A stretch of DNA of 33,316 bases from Bifidobacterium platyrrhinorum (GCF_010667645.1 NZ_WHZV01000001.1:45280-78595), one strand, 5' to 3'; positions 1 through 7,956 are shown, numbered from the stretch's first letter. Numbers and translations are program-made. Notes: a model not told the origin generated them from the letters alone.

Positions 1-41
1 CCCCCCCCCCCCCCCCGCCCCCCCCCCCCCCCCCCCGCCCC
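1..41. other. Poly-C run at the window edge
   Basis: Bases 1-41 are all C except for G at 17 and 37. On the opposite strand this is a poly-G run, the pattern left by no-signal cycles in two-colour short-read chemistry at the edge of an assembled contig. It is most simply read as a technical artefact. No biological role can be supported. Confidence 0.7.
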
Positions 42-46
42 TATGT

Positions 47-224
47 CGTGCGCAGCGAATCGTTCCCGATAACGAAAGTGCGAGTCATCCGCACGCATCC
101 GCGCATATGCGAACACATGGGTATGCCCCGGAACCACTGGATTCCGGGGCATACCCATGTGTTCGTTTCGGCGAGGGCCGTCCTCGCACTTTCGCTGTTG
201 AGAACGATTCTCTGCAAAGCACAG
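47..224. repeat. Long imperfect inverted repeat with a perfect 24-bp core hairpin
   Basis: The core is a perfect 24-bp stem: 110-133 pairs with 142-165 around the 8-base loop at 134-141. Outside it, the left flank (about 47-93) and right flank (about 180-224) are also inverted copies of each other, with interruptions; both carry GAATCGTTC and CGAAAGTGCGAG in opposite orientations. The element lies just past the stop of the minus-strand LacI gene. It could terminate that transcript, although no clear U-tract follows the stem. The nested structure also fits a small palindromic mobile element (MITE-like). Confidence 0.6.
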
Positions 225-245
225 GCAGGGGGCGTGTCCCGCCGG

Positions 246-1331
246 CTACCGCCGCGGCAGGGAGCCGCGCAGGACCACGTCCGGCGCGCTCTGCACGTAG
301 ATGAGGCGGTCGTCGTCGCCCTCGTCGCGTTTGCCGAGGACGCTGTCGACCGCGGCCTGGCCCATCTCGGCCAGCGGCAGGTGCACGGTGGTCAGCGGCG
401 GGTAGACGTCCGCGGAATAGGGGATGTCGCCGAACCCGGTGACGCCCACGTCCTTGCCGGGTTCGAGCCCGTTGGCGCGCAGCGCGGTCATCGCGCCGAT
501 GGCCATCACGTCGTTGAGCGCGATGACCGAGTCGACGCCGCGGCCGTCGTACAACGCGCCCTCGCCGGGGGAGAGCAGGCCGGAACGTCCCATGCGCATG
601 ATGGCCGCGTAGCCTTCGGTGCGGCTGAACTTGCCGTTGGCCACGGCCTTCGGGTCCACGGCGACGCCGGCGGCGTCCAGCACGTCCATCACGCCGGCGA
701 GTCGCTCCTGGGAGGAGCGGTGCGCGTCGTCGCCCTTGAGGATCACGGGCCGTGAGTAGCCGGAGTCGACGATGAGCTTGGCGACGGCGCGGGCGCCGAC
801 GTCGTTGGCCACGTCCACGGCCGGGAACGGCAGGTTGCGGTTGAGCACGAACACGGCGCGCCCGCCGGACGCCTCGTACTGTTTGAGCTCCGATTCGAGC
901 TCGGGGCGTTCCGGCGCGTCGAGGTATTCGCTTTCGGAGACGATGATGCCGCGCGGTCGCGTCGCGACGGCCTTGCGCACCGCCTCCAGCTCCTCGTGCG
1001 GCGTGGCGGCCACGCCGATGGTCACCGAGATGCCGCGTTCGGCCGCCGCCCGGACCACGCCCTGCGACACGGCGGCGAAGTAGGGGTCGGAGATGTCGGA
1101 GACGAGCAGCACGATGCTCGGCGCCGTGCCCTTGGCCACCGCCTGCGCGTACGCGTTGGGGCGGTAGTTGAGCTTGGTGGCCGCCTCCATCACCTTCACG
1201 TACGACTGGTTGCGCACCTTGCGGGTGCTGCCGTTGAGCACGCGCGACGCCGTGGCGATGGAGACGTTGGCCTCCCTCGCCACGTCCATCAGCGTCGCCG
1301 GCGACTGCGCCTTGCCGTTCTGTACTGCCAC
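246..1331 (-). CDS. LacI-family transcriptional regulator
   Basis: This is a DNA-binding repressor or activator of the LacI/GalR family, about 361 residues. The N-terminal helix-turn-helix (residues about 13-34, TLMDVAREANVSIATASRVL) is followed by a hinge ending NYRPNAYAQAV and a periplasmic-binding-protein-like sensor domain (VLLVSDISDPYFA near residue 73; ALNDVMAIGAM and TGFGDIPYSADVYPPLTTV in the C-terminal half). I chose GTG 1331 because AAAGGA lies 8 bases upstream; an in-frame ATG at 1352 has no ribosome binding site. It is divergent from the glycerate kinase operon, with palindromic sites in between (1369-1384, 1468-1483). It probably controls that operon and itself. Related sites before the MFS and dehydrogenase genes suggest it may control those too (inference). 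The effector is unknown. Confidence 0.93.
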   Translation of the reverse strand: MAVQNGKAQSPATLMDVAREANVSIATASRVLNGSTRKVRNQSYVKVMEAATKLNYRPNAYAQAVAKGTAPSIVLLVSDISDPYFAAVSQGVVRAAAERGISVTIGVAATPHEELEAVRKAVATRPRGIIVSESEYLDAPERPELESELKQYEASGGRAVFVLNRNLPFPAVDVANDVGARAVAKLIVDSGYSRPVILKGDDAHRSSQERLAGVMDVLDAAGVAVDPKAVANGKFSRTEGYAAIMRMGRSGLLSPGEGALYDGRGVDSVIALNDVMAIGAMTALRANGLEPGKDVGVTGFGDIPYSADVYPPLTTVHLPLAEMGQAAVDSVLGKRDEGDDDRLIYVQSAPDVVLRGSLPRR

Positions 1332-1368
1332 GGTGGCCGTCCTTTGCATCATCGGAAAACGGAAAATG

Positions 1369-1393
1369 TTCTAAAACGTTTACCGCAATACTA
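1369..1393 (-). promoter_or_regulatory. Promoter -10 and operator of the LacI gene
   Basis: On the minus strand a -10 like TAGTAT (1393-1388) is followed within 3 bases by GGTAAACGTTTTAG, an imperfect palindrome centred on CG (1377/1378), the usual LacI-family operator form. An operator just after the -10 suggests autorepression. The -35 (TTCGCG, 18-base spacer) is weak. Confidence 0.55.
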
Positions 1394-1467
1394 GCGTGAT
1401 TTGCGTGATAACGCGAACAGTGGTTCGCGAAACGGCGAATCGGTGTCATAGGGTTGCAGAAAATATG

Positions 1468-1483
1468 TGGTAAGCGTTTTCCA
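1468..1483. promoter_or_regulatory. LacI-type operator before the glycerate kinase operon
   Basis: TGGTAAGCGTTTTCCA is a near-palindrome (6 of 8 half-site positions match) centred on CG and lying 32 bases before the glycerate kinase start. The GGTAAGC half-site recurs at 7784 and 8924. It is the likely binding site of the adjacent LacI regulator (inference). Confidence 0.65.
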
Positions 1484-1514
1484 TTCCGGCGTGTCGTGAG
1501 GTAAGCTGTGAGCC

Positions 1515-2669
1515 ATGACGCGATACCTATGCGCCCCGGACTCCTTCAAGGAGAGCCTGACCGCCATGGAGGCGGCGCAGGCGATGGCACGGGGCATCAA
1601 GAACGCGGACCCCGACGCCGAGGTCCGATGCCTGCCCATGGCGGACGGCGGCGAAGGCACCGCCCGCGCGCTCGCCGACGCCACCGGCGGCGCGATGCGC
1701 GCCGTCGACGCCCACGACCCGCTCGGCCGTCCGATCGCGGCCGAATTCGGCATGCTCGGCGACGGCACGACCGCCGTCGTCGAAACCGCCGAGGCCAGCG
1801 GCCTCGCCCTGCTCGCCCCTGAGGAACGCGACCCGCTCGCCGCCTCCTCATACGGCACGGGCGAACTCATCCGCGCCGCGCTCGACGCGGGCGCCACGCG
1901 GATCATCGTCGGTCTCGGCGGCTCCGCCACCAACGACGCCGGAGCCGGTCTCCTCAAGGCCCTCGGCGCCCGCCTCCTCGACCGTGACGGCCATGACGTG
2001 GCGCCCGGCGGCGCCGCGCTCGCCGGGCTCGACCACGTCGACCTGTCCGGTCTCGACCCGCGGCTCGCGCATGTCGGGATCGTCGCCGCCTGCGACGTGA
2101 CCAACCCGCTGACCGGCCCGCAGGGCGCCAGCGCCGTGTTCGGACCGCAGAAGGGCGCCTCGCCCGCCGACGTCGCCGCGCTCGACCACGCGCTCGCGCG
2201 TTTCGCCGACGTCATCGGACGCGAACTGTCCGTCGCCGTGGCCGACGTGCCCGGCGCGGGCGCGGCCGGCGGCATCGGCGCGGCGCTCAAGGGCGTCCTC
2301 GGCGCCGCGTTCCGCCCAGGCATCGATATCGTCATCGAGACCTCCGGACTCGACGAGGCCGCGCAATGGGCCGACGTGGTGTTCACCGGCGAAGGCTCCA
2401 TCGACTTCCAGACCAAATTCGGCAAGACGCCCGCCGGCGTGGCGCGGACCGCCAAACGGCACGGCAGGCCCGTCGTCGTCCTCGCCGGGCACGTGGGCGA
2501 GGGCATCGGCGAACTGTACGAAACCGGCATCGACGCGGTCTTCGGCATCGCCCCCGGCGCCGCCACGCTCGATGACCTGCTCGAGCACGCCGCCGACAAC
2601 GTCGCACGCACCGCCGAACAGGTCACCCGTCTGCTGCGGGTGCATGACAACGAAGGACAATCAGCATGA
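1515..2669 (+). CDS. Glycerate kinase (GarK/GlxK type)
   Basis: The enzyme phosphorylates D-glycerate with ATP, giving 2-phosphoglycerate in most members of this family. The 384-residue length is usual. Family signatures are the N-terminus (APDSFKESLTAMEAA), PMADGGEGT (about residue 42), the glycine-rich IIVGLGGSATNDAGAGLL (about 131-148), and GAGAAGGIGAAL. ATG 1515 is preceded by TGAGGT. The stop overlaps the next start by 4 bases (ATGA), implying translational coupling to the GH43 gene. Pairing a glycerate kinase with a xylosidase-type hydrolase and an isomerase is unusual. It suggests that the sugar route here releases glycerate rather than using only the pentose or fructose-6-phosphate pathways (inference). 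Confidence 0.93.
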   Translation: MTRYLCAPDSFKESLTAMEAAQAMARGIKNADPDAEVRCLPMADGGEGTARALADATGGAMRAVDAHDPLGRPIAAEFGMLGDGTTAVVETAEASGLALLAPEERDPLAASSYGTGELIRAALDAGATRIIVGLGGSATNDAGAGLLKALGARLLDRDGHDVAPGGAALAGLDHVDLSGLDPRLAHVGIVAACDVTNPLTGPQGASAVFGPQKGASPADVAALDHALARFADVIGRELSVAVADVPGAGAAGGIGAALKGVLGAAFRPGIDIVIETSGLDEAAQWADVVFTGEGSIDFQTKFGKTPAGVARTAKRHGRPVVVLAGHVGEGIGELYETGIDAVFGIAPGAATLDDLLEHAADNVARTAEQVTRLLRVHDNEGQSA

Positions 2670-4327
2670 CCACGATGATCACCAACCCGATCCTGCCGGG
2701 CTTCCACCCGGACTCCAGCGCCCTGCGCGTCGGCGACGACTACTACATCGCCGTCTCCACCTTCGAATGGTGGCCCGGCATCGACATCTACCATTCCAGG
2801 GACCTCGTCAACTGGGAGTGGGTCGCCGCCCCCGTCAACCGCGAATCGCAGGTCGACCTCCGCGGCAACTACGACTCCGGATCCCTGTGGGCGCCGCACC
2901 TAAGCTACGCCGACGGAAAGTTCTGGCTCGTCTACACGGACGTCAAGACCTACGCGCCGTTCAAGGACACCCTCAACTACGTCATCACCGCGCCGGACAT
3001 CACCGGTCCGTGGAGCGAACCGCACTTCCTGACCGCCTCCGGCTTCGACCCGGCCATCTTCCACGACGACGACGGCCGCAAATGGTTCCTCAACATGCTC
3101 TACGACTACCGCCCGGGCCATGAGAAGTTCTCCGGCACCGTCATCCAGGAATTCGATCCCGACACCATGCAGCTGATCGGCGAGCGCAAGCACTTCTACA
3201 AGGGCACCAAGCTCGGCGTGTGCGAAGGGCCGCAGATCCTCAAGAGGGACGGCTGGTACTACCTCCTGTGCGCGGCCGGCGGCACCGGATACATGCACGC
3301 CGCCACCGTGGCGCGTGCCCGCACGCTCGAAGGCCCGTTCGAGGATTCGCCGTACACGCCGCTCATGACGACCCGCGACGAGCCGGGCAACCCGCTGCAG
3401 AAGTCCGGCCACTGCTGCTTCCTGCAGATCGGCGACGAATGGTATGTCACGCAGATCTGCGGCCGGCCCCTGACCGAACGCGGCAACTGCACGCTCGGCC
3501 GCGAGACCGGCATCCAGAAGATCTACTGGACCGAGGATGGCTGGCCGCGTCTTGTCAACGACACGATCAGCCCGGACCTGAAGGTCCCGGCGCCCGCGAT
3601 CGCGCAGGGCGTCGTGCAGCGCACCGACCGTTCCGAGCGCATCGAGTTCGAGGCGGACCGCGCCGCGCAGGCGGACGCGCCGTTGAATTCCGTGACCGAT
3701 CCGGCCATCCCGCCGAGCCTGAAGACCCTGCGCACCTCGCTTGCGGCCGAGCAGGACTATTCGCTCACCGCACGCCCCGGATGGTTGCGCCTGTACGGCG
3801 CGCAGTCGCTGCGCTCGCAGCACCATCAGACCCTGTTCGCCCGCCGTTGGGAGGCGTACGACTTCGATGCGGAGACCGTGCTCGACTTCGATCCGACCGA
3901 CTACCAGCAGATGGCCGGTCTCATCCTCTACTACGACACGTGCAACTGGATCTACGCCTATGTGACCTTCGACTCCGAGGGCACCGACAGGCGCATCATC
4001 CAGGTGCTGCGCTGCGACCATGAGGAGCTCGAATACGGCTCCGAACCGATCGCGCTCGAGGACGGTCCCGTGCGCATCCGCGTGGAGGTCAGGCGCGACA
4101 AGGCGCACTTCCGCTTCACGCAGGGGCCGGACATGCACGCCGACAACCCGGTGTGGAAGGCCGTGGGCGGCGTCCAGCCGGCAGACCACATCAGCGACGA
4201 CTACGTCGAACGTACGATCAAGGGCTGCGCGTTCACCGGCGGCATGGTGGGCATCTGCTCGCAGGACATGGACGCCCACCGCTCGCACGCCGACTTCCAG
4301 TACTTCGACTACCGCGAACAGCACTGA
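2666..4327 (+). CDS. Glycoside hydrolase family 43 (beta-xylosidase/alpha-L-arabinofuranosidase type)
   Basis: This 553-residue enzyme has the two-domain layout of GH43 subfamily 11 beta-xylosidases: an N-terminal five-bladed propeller (about 1-320) and a C-terminal concanavalin-like beta-sandwich (about 350-550). The expected catalytic triad is visible: general base D16 in NPILPGFHPD, pKa-modulating D128 in GFDPAIFHDDDG, and general acid E187 in CEGPQIL. There is no signal peptide, so it acts on imported short oligosaccharides or glycosides. The start is translationally coupled to glycerate kinase (AAGGAC upstream, 4-base overlap). Xylosidase versus arabinofuranosidase activity cannot be settled from sequence. 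The neighbouring MFS symporter-like gene could supply substrate. Confidence 0.92.
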   Translation: MTTMITNPILPGFHPDSSALRVGDDYYIAVSTFEWWPGIDIYHSRDLVNWEWVAAPVNRESQVDLRGNYDSGSLWAPHLSYADGKFWLVYTDVKTYAPFKDTLNYVITAPDITGPWSEPHFLTASGFDPAIFHDDDGRKWFLNMLYDYRPGHEKFSGTVIQEFDPDTMQLIGERKHFYKGTKLGVCEGPQILKRDGWYYLLCAAGGTGYMHAATVARARTLEGPFEDSPYTPLMTTRDEPGNPLQKSGHCCFLQIGDEWYVTQICGRPLTERGNCTLGRETGIQKIYWTEDGWPRLVNDTISPDLKVPAPAIAQGVVQRTDRSERIEFEADRAAQADAPLNSVTDPAIPPSLKTLRTSLAAEQDYSLTARPGWLRLYGAQSLRSQHHQTLFARRWEAYDFDAETVLDFDPTDYQQMAGLILYYDTCNWIYAYVTFDSEGTDRRIIQVLRCDHEELEYGSEPIALEDGPVRIRVEVRRDKAHFRFTQGPDMHADNPVWKAVGGVQPADHISDDYVERTIKGCAFTGGMVGICSQDMDAHRSHADFQYFDYREQH

Positions 4328-4353
4328 ATTTTTCCAACGAAAGGACAACGATC

Positions 4354-5241
4354 ATGGCATGGGAACTGGCCGCGTCGACCCTCGGCGCACCGTACGATTC
4401 GATGGACGAGCTCGCCAAGACCTTCACCGCCACCGGGGTGACGAAGATCGAGGTCGCCGTCGGCGACGAGATGAAGTTCACGATGAAGTCCACCGACGAC
4501 GAGCTCAGGCGCATGCGCGACGAGCTCGCCGAGAAGGCCGGCGTCGCGATCTTCGCCGTCGACTCGCGCGTGCAGGTGTGCAACACCGCCCGCGACGAGG
4601 ATGAGCTCGTCGAAAGCCTCGAACACTGCCTGCACATGGCCAAGGTGCTCGGTGCCAAGTACGTGCGCGTCTTCCCGACCGCCCCGCTCGAGCCCAGCTG
4701 GGATCCGGACCGCCTGCCGGGCATGGTCCTGCCCGAAGGCATGAACCTCGCCGGCGTGTCCAAGCGCGGAGCCGAAATCATCGCCAAGGCCCTGCCGACC
4801 GCCGACAAGCTCGGCGTCCAGCCCCTGATCGAGACGCACGACAGCCACACCAACGGCGAGCGCAACGCGATCATCCACTACTACCTCGATAAGCTCGCCC
4901 CCGGCAACCAGGCGGGTTCCATCTGGGACCTCGCCCACCCGTGGCGCGTCGGCGAGGCGCCGGCCACCACCTTCGAGTACCTCAAGCCGTATCTCGTGAA
5001 CGGCCGCGGCGTCGTGCAGATCAAGGACTGCGCGTTCCCCGGCGACCAGACCCCGGTGCTGCAGGGCACCGGTCGCGTGCCGCTCGCCGAATGCTGCAAG
5101 CTGCTCAAGGACGGCGGCTACACCGGTCCGCTGTCGTTGGAGTGGGAGCGCCGCTGGTACCCCCAGGTCGAGCCGCTCGAGGAGGCCTTGAAGGCCGCCC
5201 GCAAGGCCATCGAGGCCCTGCCGGCCGAATCCCAGCTGTGA
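4354..5241 (+). CDS. Sugar phosphate isomerase/epimerase (AP-endonuclease-2 TIM barrel)
   Basis: This 295-residue protein of the xylose-isomerase-like TIM-barrel superfamily has the metal-binding acidic residues and histidine of these isomerases, epimerases and dehydratases in PLIETHDSHTNGE, SIWDLAHPWRVGE, VVQIKD and SLEWERRW. ATG 4354 is chosen because GAAAGGA lies 9 bases before it and the in-frame sequence further upstream overlaps GH43 with no family similarity. It is the last gene of the glycerate kinase-GH43 operon, 26 bases after GH43. The substrate is unknown. Relatives act on free or keto sugars, so a role in rearranging an oxidised sugar is possible (inference). Confidence 0.88.
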   Translation: MAWELAASTLGAPYDSMDELAKTFTATGVTKIEVAVGDEMKFTMKSTDDELRRMRDELAEKAGVAIFAVDSRVQVCNTARDEDELVESLEHCLHMAKVLGAKYVRVFPTAPLEPSWDPDRLPGMVLPEGMNLAGVSKRGAEIIAKALPTADKLGVQPLIETHDSHTNGERNAIIHYYLDKLAPGNQAGSIWDLAHPWRVGEAPATTFEYLKPYLVNGRGVVQIKDCAFPGDQTPVLQGTGRVPLAECCKLLKDGGYTGPLSLEWERRWYPQVEPLEEALKAARKAIEALPAESQL

Positions 5242-5251
5242 ACATACGGTT

Positions 5252-5307
5252 GAACGCGAATGGGGACGGAATCGGGAATTCGCCTGATTCCGTCCCCATT
5301 CGCGTTC
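5252..5307. terminator. Strong hairpin between convergent operons
   Basis: A perfect 22-bp stem (5252-5273 with 5286-5307) lies 10 bases after the isomerase stop. It extends inward by further pairs. No U-tract follows on either strand. Its place between two convergent operons suggests bidirectional transcription termination or 3'-end protection. Confidence 0.7.
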
Positions 5308-5471
5308 GGTGCGCAGCCGACTCCCCGGATTGGTCGCACACCAAACACGCGAAAAATATGTATGGACCCCATTGTCCCATTCAGTTGTGAACATCACCCA
5401 TCGGTCGATGTCCGGTTCCCGTTTCGGCCGGAACGCGCCGTTGTGTGTTTCGCCTACGCGATGCCCGAGGT

Positions 5472-5597
5472 TCAGCGGGCGGTCTTGGTGTCGTTGACGA
5501 TGTCGACGAGCACCTGGGCGTTACGGGCGGAGGACTGGGCCATGGTGCTGGCACCGTACATGGCGAGACCGCGAAGCATGGAATCCTTGAACGACAT
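5472..5597 (-). CDS. Small paralogous protein, copy A (41 aa)
   Basis: A 41-residue ORF starts at ATG 5597 behind a purine-rich GGAAAGGAAA site and stops at 5472. It begins MSFKDSMLRGLAMYGA and ends LVDIVNDTKTAR. It has no cysteine, no Sec signal and no long hydrophobic stretch. Two short amphipathic helices (about 3-21 and 27-38) separated by a polar segment are plausible, with net charge near +2. It is the third and last copy in a minus-strand tandem array. I do not recognise the family. The case for translation rests on three paralogues with ribosome sites, equal length and conserved reading frame. Confidence 0.8.
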   Translation of the reverse strand: MSFKDSMLRGLAMYGASTMAQSSARNAQVLVDIVNDTKTAR

Positions 5598-5713
5598 GAT
5601 GATTTCCTTTCCTTGTCCGAAGGCCCTTCCGTTCGGGTTGTTGCGGGCTTCGGCTTGTGTTTCTGTATTCGGCTATCGGATGATGACCGTGCGGGTCATC
5701 GGGGGAGTGCGGC

Positions 5714-5839
5714 TCAGCGGCCGATCTTGTTGTCGTTGACGATGTCGGCGAGCACCTGGGCGTTGCCGTAACCGTTGCGGGACATGGCATCGGCGCCGAC
5801 CATGGCGAGACCGCGAAGCATGGAATCCTTGAACGACAT
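5714..5839 (-). CDS. Small paralogous protein, copy B (41 aa)
   Basis: This is the middle copy of the array, 41 residues from ATG 5839 with the same GGAAAGGAAA ribosome binding site as copy A. Residues 1-13 (MSFKDSMLRGLAM) are identical to the other copies; it then diverges to VGADAMSRNGYG and returns to the shared C-terminal pattern NAQVLADIVND, ending KIGR. Substitutions are concentrated in residues 14-26, while both ends are kept, which fits selection on a protein. The net charge is about +1. Function is unknown. The 116-base spacer to copy A contains an inverted repeat GATGACC/GGTCATC (5682-5700). Confidence 0.8.
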   Translation of the reverse strand: MSFKDSMLRGLAMVGADAMSRNGYGNAQVLADIVNDNKIGR

Positions 5840-5954
5840 GATGATTTCCTTTCCTTGCCCGAGATTCCGCTTCCTGCGGGCATCCCGGTGTTTTTTCGTT
5901 GCGTTATCGGGTGATGACCATTCCGGTCATCGAAGTCCTATCGTTTCAGCTGTT

Positions 5955-6083
5955 TCAGCGGGCGAGCTTGTTGGACTCGTTGACGAGGTCGGAGAGGACC
6001 TTCGCGCTGCCCATGGAGTGCTGGGCCATGGTGCTGGCGCCGTACATGGCGAGACCGCGAAGCATGGAATCCTTGAACGACAT
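5955..6083 (-). CDS. Small paralogous protein, copy C (42 aa)
   Basis: This is the promoter-proximal copy, 42 residues from ATG 6083 with GAAAGGAAA six bases upstream. The N-terminal 21 residues match copy A. The rest (QHSMGSAKVLSDLVNESNKLAR) is the most diverged, with conservative changes at the hydrophobic positions (V29, L30, L33, V34). It follows a promoter with an overlapping LacI-type operator (6140-6181), so expression is probably sugar-dependent. No processing, export or immunity gene is adjacent, and no cysteine or double-glycine cleavage site is visible. It could be a regulator, a membrane-surface peptide, or an amphipathic bacteriocin-like peptide; none of these is established. Confidence 0.82.
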   Translation of the reverse strand: MSFKDSMLRGLAMYGASTMAQHSMGSAKVLSDLVNESNKLAR

Positions 6084-6139
6084 GGTGTTTCCTTTCGTTG
6101 GTCAAAGCCGTGCTGGCTTTGATGTTTTCCGGTTCCTTT

Positions 6140-6181
6140 TGAAACCGGTTTCAGAATAGCGCGTCATGGCGATCCGTGCAA
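6140..6181 (-). promoter_or_regulatory. Promoter and overlapping LacI-type operator of the small-protein operon
   Basis: On the minus strand TTGCAC (6181-6176), a 17-base spacer and TATTCT (6158-6153) form a good sigma-70 promoter. The perfect 14-bp palindrome TGAAACCGGTTTCA (6140-6153) begins at the last base of the -10 and covers the start site. That is the classic position for LacI-family repression. Confidence 0.72.
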
Positions 6182-6241
6182 GAGGGGAAGGGGTGCATCG
6201 GCGTGTCGTGCGCCGTCGGCGAAACCGTTGCGGCAGTTGTC

Positions 6242-6269
6242 TCGAACCGGTTCGATGCAAACGTTGGCA
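6242..6269. promoter_or_regulatory. Two further palindromic sites upstream of the small-protein promoter
   Basis: TCGAACCGGTTCGA (6242-6255) is a perfect 14-bp palindrome with the same AACCGGTT core as the 6140 site, about 100 bases away. It is followed directly by the imperfect palindrome TGCAAACGTTGGCA (6256-6269). The paired spacing allows DNA looping by a tetrameric LacI-type protein (inference). Confidence 0.5.
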
Positions 6270-6321
6270 GAACGCATGGTCCGGAAAGCCATGGAAAACG
6301 CGGATTCGCAGGATATGCGAA

Positions 6322-6360
6322 AAGCCCCCTGCCGATCGCGGATGGATCGGCAGGGGGCTT
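6322..6360 (-). terminator. Rho-independent terminator of the MFS gene
   Basis: A perfect 16-bp stem (6322-6337 with 6345-6360, 7-base loop) is followed on the minus strand by TTTT. It lies about 70 bases after the MFS stop. Confidence 0.85.
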
Positions 6361-6428
6361 GATGGTCGTATTCGGAAGGGAGTGCGGGAATCATGCCATA
6401 CGGCGTGTCGCGTCCGCTCCCGGAGGGC

Positions 6429-7694
6429 TCAGTGGACCTTCCTGATGAAGAAGATGCAGATGGCGGCGCTGGTCAGGACGATGAAGCCCATCGGGAACAG
6501 GCCGGCGTAGCCGAACATCTTGATGACCCAGGCGGCCAGCAGCGGGGCGGCGAGGTTGCCCACCACGCCGCAGGAGTTGAGGAACGCGAGGTCCTTGGCG
6601 GCGTTCTCCGGATGCGGCAGCACGGTGGTCATGATCGCCTGGTCGAGCGAGCTGAACACGCCGGAGCCCAGCGAGGAGACGGCCACGTAGATCGTGTACA
6701 TCACGGGCGTGGGGACGAAGAACGGCAGCCAGCAGGGCAGGCCGACGAAGAAGATGGCCACGGCGAGCGGGATCTTCACGCTGCGGAACTTGTCGGAGAT
6801 CGGGCCCGCGATGATGCCGCAGCCCATCGCGGCGATCATGCCGAGCAGCGCCATGAAGCTCATCCACTGGCCGGCGGTGGCCTCGTCCTGGTGCATGTAG
6901 TCGGTCAGCGTGTAGAGGCGGTAGGTGCCGATGCCGCCGGGGACCATCCACAGGAAGCGGGCGAGCGCCGCCAGCCAGTAGTCGCGTCCGCCGTCCGCCG
7001 GCGGCAGGAAGTTGCGCAGCGCCTCGACGACGGTGAAGGAGGAACGCGGCACGTGCGTGTTGGACGGTTCGCGGCAGACCGCCACGGACAGCAGCGACAG
7101 CACGCCGCCGATGGCCAGCGAGATGATGACGCCCTTGGGGATGTTCGTGACGAACAGCGCGGCGACGACCTGGGCGCCCTGCAGCGCGGCCTGGTGGCCG
7201 ACGCCGTACATGGAGGACGCGGTGCCGCGCCAGCGCGGGGCGACCTGGTCGGGCTGCCATGCGCAGCCGGCCGCGAGCATCGCGTTGTAGATGGCGGCGT
7301 ACACCCACCAGCTGCCCAGCACCACCGGCACGCTGGAGGTGAACGCGAAGGTCAGCAACGCGATGGTGCCGAACACGACGCCTCCCACGATCCACGGGGT
7401 GCGCGAGCCGAAACGGGAGCGCGTCATGTCGGACAACGCGCCGCCCACGATGCCGGCGACGATGGAGATGATCATCGTCACCGTGGAGATGATGGCGACG
7501 AGCGCCACCTTGCCCTCCGGGTCGATCTGGGCGATCTTGGCGGGCAGCAGCACCGCGTTGACGGCCTGGCCGGCCCAGTACCAGCCGGCGCCGCCGAACA
7601 GCAGGCCGAGCCCCGCCTTCCATGGGAACTTCGGCTGGTCCTCGTCCTTGGGGGACGGGTGCGCGGCCGCGGCCGGCTGCACTGAATCCTTCAT
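6429..7694 (-). CDS. MFS sugar transporter (GPH/sucrose-symporter-like)
   Basis: This 421-residue integral membrane protein has about 12 hydrophobic segments. The loop SDMTRSRFGSRTPWIVGG after the second or third segment matches the D-x-x-R-x-R-x-G-R-R-x-P-W signature of glycoside-pentoside-hexuronide and sucrose symporters in the major facilitator superfamily. GPISDKFRSVKIP is the equivalent loop of the second half. ATG 7694 has AAGGAG eight bases upstream. It is a single-gene unit with its own promoter, operator (7784-7797) and terminator. Shared operator sequence with the glycerate kinase and dehydrogenase operons suggests it imports the substrate of those enzymes. Substrate specificity cannot be read from sequence. 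Confidence 0.9.
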   Translation of the reverse strand: MKDSVQPAAAAHPSPKDEDQPKFPWKAGLGLLFGGAGWYWAGQAVNAVLLPAKIAQIDPEGKVALVAIISTVTMIISIVAGIVGGALSDMTRSRFGSRTPWIVGGVVFGTIALLTFAFTSSVPVVLGSWWVYAAIYNAMLAAGCAWQPDQVAPRWRGTASSMYGVGHQAALQGAQVVAALFVTNIPKGVIISLAIGGVLSLLSVAVCREPSNTHVPRSSFTVVEALRNFLPPADGGRDYWLAALARFLWMVPGGIGTYRLYTLTDYMHQDEATAGQWMSFMALLGMIAAMGCGIIAGPISDKFRSVKIPLAVAIFFVGLPCWLPFFVPTPVMYTIYVAVSSLGSGVFSSLDQAIMTTVLPHPENAAKDLAFLNSCGVVGNLAAPLLAAWVIKMFGYAGLFPMGFIVLTSAAICIFFIRKVH

Positions 7695-7783
7695 GTCAAC
7701 ACTCCTTCATGTTTGTTGTACGACATGGTGCGGGTTGCGCGCCTGCGGTTCCTTGTCTGCCGTGACATCGCCTTCGAATGAAC

Positions 7784-7835
7784 TGTAAGCGCTTTCCGCT
7801 GCAATGAATATACAGCGTTACGCAAATATTTGCAA
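7784..7835 (-). promoter_or_regulatory. Promoter and operator of the MFS gene
   Basis: On the minus strand TTGCAA (7835-7830), a 17-base spacer and TATATT (7812-7807) are followed about ten bases later by GGAAAGCGCTTACA (7797-7784), a LacI-type operator. Its location just after the start site implies repression. Confidence 0.7.
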
Positions 7836-7956
7836 AGGTTCTGTTCGGCAATCGGCGTGAATGTGTTGAAAAGCTTTGCAATACAAGGGAATGAGCATGT
7901 TTTCCCGTGCGTGTCGCAGCGGGGGCCACGCCGCGTGCCGATGCGTCTCCGGTATT

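Larger units (their letters stand above)
5472..6083 (-). repeat. Tandem array of three ~240-bp gene modules
   Basis: Each module comprises a small ORF and its leader. Start-to-start distances are 242 and 244 bases. The first 40 bases of the three ORFs are identical, including synonymous positions. The spacers between copies share a GATGACC...GGTCATC inverted repeat (5682-5700, 5913-5931) and the GATGATTTCCTTTCCTTG leader block before copies A and B. This points to tandem duplication with recent homogenisation or constraint at the 5' ends. Confidence 0.85.

Noticed and set aside
1..41. Poly-C run as a structural or regulatory element
   Set aside because: It is at the window edge, contains only two G interruptions, and matches a poly-G read artefact on the opposite strand.
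5472..6083. CRISPR-like array from the repeated 40-base blocks
   Set aside because: There are only three copies about 240 bases apart, each is the start of an ORF, and no Cas genes are present.
5472..6083. Lanthipeptide or thiopeptide-type precursors
   Set aside because: There is no cysteine, no modification enzyme and no leader-peptidase site, although a conserved N-terminus with a more variable middle is suggestive.
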